From Seminavis robusta (Eukaryota > Bacillariophyta > Bacillariophyceae > Naviculales > Naviculaceae): a stretch of 32,180 bases of DNA. The notes beneath the pieces were generated by a model. The model did no database searches and was not told the origin of the DNA. It saw only the letters and a list, made by a program, of their open reading frames with translations. The DNA is taken from positions 1 through 32,180 of the forward strand of contig CAICTM010001296.1 in NCBI GenBank assembly GCA_903772945.1. The letters run 5' to 3'. Position numbers and translations under genes: made by a program. This document shows positions 28,841 to 32,180 of this stretch, piece by piece (the stretch's first letter is position 1; every line of letters starts with the position of its first letter).

Positions 28841-29679
28841 ATGCCGGGCAAGAAAGTAGCAGGGTCGAGTTCCGCCGCAGGAGACTACGGCAACATGGAA
28901 GACGGGTCACTCTTTGGAACCAATGCCGAAGATTTCGACAAATGGGACTCTCAACAATTGGCAGATTTCTTGTCCAGCGCCGGATTGATGGCGTACAAGA
29001 AGATGGTGCTGGATCACAAAATCACGGGAAAGTTTGCCCATCTGTTGACCGATGAAGATCTGAGAGATATGGGAATGATTGTTGTAGGCGATCGCCTCCG
29101 TTTCAAGCAGCTTATGATGACGATGGGCCGAAAAGCTCGCTTTTGCAATACCACCAAGGCGATCTGGAATGGCGAGGAACTCAAATACTACAGCGACGCA
29201 GAACGAATGTGCTGCACGTGCGCAGGTTTGTTCCCAGATGGTGCGTCCTTCGATACAACAACATCTCTGCACTCGACGATTGGTGTGTGTGCTGAAGTTC
29301 CAATGCTAATCTGCGTTTCTCTTTGTTCTGCGTTTGTTTTGTTCCACTAGACCCCACAACCTACAAACTCACCCGGGGTTACTTAAAGATCAAGACCGTC
29401 ACACCGGTTACTCTTGGCCCCATCACCATGTGCTGCTGCTTCAAGTACAGCCTTAAAAACATTGATCTATCACGTGTGAATGACATTGAAGTGATTGATA
29501 CGAAGGCTCCCTGTCCTCAACGAGTCTTTTGCTGTGCCCCCGGCATGGACTACATTGAAGTTCATACTATCGACAAGAATGGAAAAGTCGTTCTGAAAGT
29601 CAAGGAAGCAGAAGGCGAAAAGGTTAGCAATCTGATCCTGACCCAGGTTGAGTCTGCACAAGTCATTGACCGAAACTAG
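28841..29679 (+). CDS. SAM-domain protein with C-terminal PH-like domain
   Basis: Exon 1 28841-29240, intron 29241-29350 (GTGCGT...CACTAG, 110 bp) and exon 2 29351-29679; phase 1 joins as GAT-GAC and gives 242 residues. Residues about 32-98 are a sterile alpha motif domain (FDKWDSQQLADFLSSAGL, DHKITGKFAHLLTDEDLRDMGM, GDRLRFKQLM), normally a protein-protein oligomerisation module. Residues about 130-240 form a beta-rich, PH-like domain (TYKLTRGYLKIKTVT, VNDIEVIDTKAP, MDYIEVHTIDKNGKVVLKV, ending in a helix). Cys clusters (MCCCF, FCCAP, RMCCTC) stand out. An intracellular membrane- or protein-binding adaptor is inferred; the target is unknown. Confidence 0.85.
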
Positions 29680-30052
29680 TTAGGAGAGATAGATAGTTTG
29701 ATTCATTCAATGTTGGGACTCCAGGCAGGTCGGACGGCCACCGTCGTGTTCTACAACAACAAATAATGCATGCCGTACTTCGTGTACTGTTTTGAAGTAA
29801 ATAATATACAGATTTGAAGTTTGTGTTGCTTCTATCATGACTATAGATACAGATTTGAAGATCGTTCTCGCTCCCAGCATCATTACATGTACAGGTAGTT
29901 AGAGGACGGTCACCTCGCAAGAACAGATTTTACTACCAGTAGCTAGTAGAAGATGCAAGAATTGTTGTCAATGGAGGAAAGTAAATAGTCGTTTCAACGT
30001 CAAAACTATAACACAGAATTTTCGCCTCAGTAGTTATCTGCTACTTGATTGG
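29680..30052. other. Intergenic between convergent genes
   Basis: Contains both 3' UTRs; AT-rich around 29790-29830. Nothing else supportable. Confidence 0.5.
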
Positions 30053-30833
30053 CTAATGCTCTTCTCCGTCATCCACATACCCCTCAGGAAGACTTGCTTT
30101 GTTGGTGAGGATGTCTTCGGAAATGAGCCCCCAAACGGGAACATCTTGGTGGCCCAAATCTTTGAACAATTTGCTTCGACTGGGCAATCCGCTGTCAGCG
30201 GGAGGATCAATAAACATTTTGAGCTCCACCACACATGCGCATTCCACGACGATGCCTTCCAACATTTTCACGAGAGAAATGGCGGAGCTGAGGGTTCCAC
30301 CAGTTGCCACCAGATCATCAATGATCAAGACGCGTTGTCCCTTTGTGATTTTGTCGCGTTGTACCGTCAATCCAGAACGGGATCCATACTCCGTCTTGTA
30401 GTCGTCGCTGCTGACTGTATTGGGCATTTTCCCCTTTTTTCGCATCATGATGAATGGTTTTTTCAGCGCCAGGGCAATGGGAGGTCCCAAAATAAAGCCA
30501 CGGGCATCCAATCCAGCCACAGAGTCAATTCCAATTTCTCGGTAGCGATCCACGAAAATATCCACCACCTTTTGGAAGATTGCAGGCTCGTATAGGAAAC
30601 CACCAATGTCATAGAATCGAGGGATTCCTTTGAAGGGAAACCAAGGGAGGTACTGTACGACAGAGATATAAAAGTGTGAGATGAAATACAGACCACTAAA
30701 ACCTCAAAAGAGGGGTATCCAAGCAAACAGGTTCCACGGCCCAGATACTGCTGGTTAATCACTGACTCACTTGAGCTATTTCCTTGGCCTCTCCGCCATC
30801 TTGCTCGTACTTCTTGATCTCGCTTAAAGCCAT
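30053..30833 (-). CDS. APT: Adenine phosphoribosyltransferase
   Basis: Exon 1 30833-30771 (21 codons, MALSEIKKYEQDGGEAKEIAQ without its last residue spelled further), intron 30770-30653 (GTGAGT...GTACAG, 118 bp), exon 2 30652-30053; total 220 residues. APRT (EC 2.4.2.7) converts adenine plus PRPP to AMP in purine salvage. Diagnostic features are the FKGIPRFYDIGGFLYEP region, VAGLDARGFILGPPIA, KKGKMPN near 93-99, and the PRPP-binding loop VLIIDDLVATGGT at 129-141. Human APRT is about 180 residues; the extra length is in the N-terminal exon and the C terminus (SRSKLFKDLG...GYVDDGEEH). Function is well supported. The product is probably cytosolic: no targeting sequence is visible. Confidence 0.93.
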
Positions 30834-31002
30834 GATAGGATTAACAACTGACTGTGCGCTTGGTCGTCCTCTTTGTCAAGAAGGTCAAGCAACAACAATG
30901 ACGCAACGGTTAACTGATCGGCTGGAGATGAACGTTGGACCTGGCATGGTGCCCAGTCCCGAATGCCTTTATCCGTGACCAACAGGGGAGAGGCTCTGGA
31001 CC
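30834..31002. other. Short 5' flank of APRT
   Basis: Only about 170 bp separates the APRT ATG from the transposon nest. Some of it may be retroelement sequence left of the hAT insertion, but no clear frame is seen. Confidence 0.4.
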
Positions 31003-31004
31003 GT
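30997..31004. repeat. Left copy of 8-bp direct repeat TGGACCGT
   Basis: The same 8-mer occurs at 31500-31507 on the other side of the hAT-like element; 8 bp is the duplication length made by hAT transposases. Confidence 0.7.
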
Positions 31005-31499
31005 AGTGATGGGCACCCCTTTGATACACCCATTGATACATACGTATAATACACGTATAATACGTGGTCCCAACTTCAATACATACGTATTATACGTATT
31101 TAACTACTACTGCTAATTTTGGAGGTCTTAGCTATCCAGTTTACCCTCCCAAGGCCCACTAGACTTGGCTACAGATGCTGCATCATCCTCACCAAGGCCT
31201 AGATCCTCATCAAGGCCTAGATCTACCAAGAACTGGTCTAAATCAGCAGTAAGAGCTCTGCAAAAGCTGCCATCGACTGATTCCCAAATGGTTCAAGAGA
31301 CTTTGAAAGCCTCAAGTTGACATAGCAATAGAGCAGCATCTTCACAATCTTGTTGATGAGACTATTTCGAACCGTAGAATGCACAACATAATGTGCATGG
31401 GAAGACGGACAGACCATAGGTTAATACAGTATAATACAGTATTATACAGTATTATACGTATCAAAACTTAAAATACGTGTATTTGCCCATCACTACCAG
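31005..31499 (-). mobile_element. hAT deletion derivative
   Basis: The ends carry TAGTGATGGGCA (31004-31015) and its reverse complement TGCCCATCACTA (31484-31495), which resembles hAT terminal repeats; the right end carries four extra bases (CCAG) before the 8-bp direct repeat. AT-rich subterminal CGTATAATAC repeats flank the core on both sides. On the minus strand, 31399-31238 reads VRNSLINKIVKMLLYCYVNLR, the character of the hAT C-terminal dimerisation domain, and ends at a stop. The rest of the transposase is missing, so it could move only with help from another copy. Confidence 0.75.
31238..31399 (-). pseudogene. hAT transposase C-terminal fragment
   Basis: 54 codons on the minus strand including the stop. 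The VRNSL...NKIVKMLLYCYVNLR stretch corresponds to the hAT family dimerisation region, where other members read RNRL...KL.F...NLR. There is no start codon or upstream domain. Confidence 0.65.
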
Positions 31500-31997
31500 T
31501 GGACCGTACATGTTTTTGATGTTCGTGTCATCAATCTTGATGCTGCTTCTCACTGTCGCAAGGATACTGACAAGGTCCTTCGCAATGGCGAACGTGACAA
31601 GAAACGCAAGTATCTCGACGCCTGTCTTTCCCAACGCCGCCACTTTACTCCGTTTGTTGTCTCTGCTGATGGTCTCCTTGGGGCCGAAGCTGAGGCACTC
31701 GCAAAACGTATTTCCGCTTTGCTCGCTGCAAAGTGGGAACGCCCTTACTCAGTGGTGCGTGGCTACGTTAATGCTCGGCTCAGCCTAGCTATTCTTCGGG
31801 CCCGCCACCTCTGCATGTGTGGCTCTCGTGTCCCTGCTGGCACAATGAGCTACCGTCGTTCTACCAAAACCCACACCCTTACATTCACTATCGACAAGAC
31901 GAAGCGATGGCTTGAATCTACCACCCTGGCCCGAACAGAGTTCCAGAAGCAACTTGCTCCAGCGAATCGACAGCTCCAACACGGCAACAGCAACTGA
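31500..31997 (+). pseudogene. Second reverse-transcriptase C-terminal remnant
   Basis: The frame with codons at 31500, 31503 and so on is open to a stop at 31995-31997. It reads WTVHVFDVRVINLDAASHC, then KKRKYLDACLSQRRHFTPFVVSADGLLG, AKRISALLAAKWERPYS and VRGYVNARLSLAILRARHLCMCGSR. This is the conserved C-terminal region that follows the RT in a widespread diatom/stramenopile retroelement group, as I remember it. It has no start codon and no RT domain in the window. The coding pattern resumes exactly after the hAT direct repeat, so the hAT copy seems to have landed inside it. Confidence 0.7.
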
Positions 31998-32180
31998 TGA
32001 TCACACATTTTAGTCTTAATCCGGATTAGGCCACTGCGCCCCCGGTCACTCCACGAGGAGGCATTCCCTGTGGTAGCGGAGAAACAAGGACCTGTCCCCT
32101 CTCGTTGGGGACTGAGGTGAAAGACGAGCGTAGACTAGTTAGTTAGTTACCATCGTGCTTCCATGAGGTACATCCTCTTG
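31998..32180. other. Possible 3' region of the retroelement remnant
   Basis: Downstream of the RT stop; no tail or target duplication is reached before the window ends. Confidence 0.35.

Overview
This window reads as nuclear DNA of a photosynthetic stramenopile, most likely a diatom. The reasons are: single-copy eukaryotic genes on both strands separated by long non-coding DNA; short introns (about 105-118 bp) with GTAAGT/GTATGT-type donors; an MGDG-synthase-type plastid lipid enzyme; and reverse-transcriptase remnants that resemble families I know from diatom genomes. The species cannot be named from the sequence. No tRNA, rRNA or CRISPR array was found.

Layout. 1-1152: a 33-bp minisatellite, then the 5' flank of an MGDG synthase gene (1153-2949, +). 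It converges on a one-finger C2H2 protein gene (3893-4936, -). 4937-6691 is intergenic between divergent genes and carries a compact element: about 42-bp terminal inverted repeats around a 12-bp satellite. 6692-8452 (+) encodes a secreted/anchored type I membrane protein. 9166-10017 (+) is a proposed two-exon polytopic membrane protein, followed by a frameshifted coding remnant. 10267-13118 is gene-poor, with diverged direct repeats. 13189-13905 (+) encodes a disordered protein with an unresolved 5' end. It converges on a METTL24-like, membrane-anchored methyltransferase (14678-15721, -). A four-exon PP2C phosphatase lies upstream of that on the same strand (16387-18017, -).

18931-22091 is a 5'-truncated, frameshifted non-LTR retrotransposon flanked by a perfect 20-bp target-site duplication and ending in a run of T. 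Next come a long acidic disordered protein with a C-terminal CaaX-like tail (22489-25110, -) and a MATE transporter with an unusual N-terminal extension (25915-28173, -). Divergent from the transporter is a SAM plus PH-like protein (28841-29679, + with one intron), which converges on adenine phosphoribosyltransferase (30053-30833, - with one intron). The window closes with a second reverse-transcriptase remnant apparently interrupted by a hAT deletion derivative.

The genes do not form one pathway: they cover plastid lipid synthesis, purine salvage, signalling, transport and surface proteins. The most notable structures are the inverted-repeat satellite element, the retrotransposon with a T tail, the hAT/retroelement nest, the palindromic 8-mer TACCGGTA concentrated in non-coding DNA, and several lineage-type protein architectures (MGD insert, MATE extension, prenylated disordered protein).
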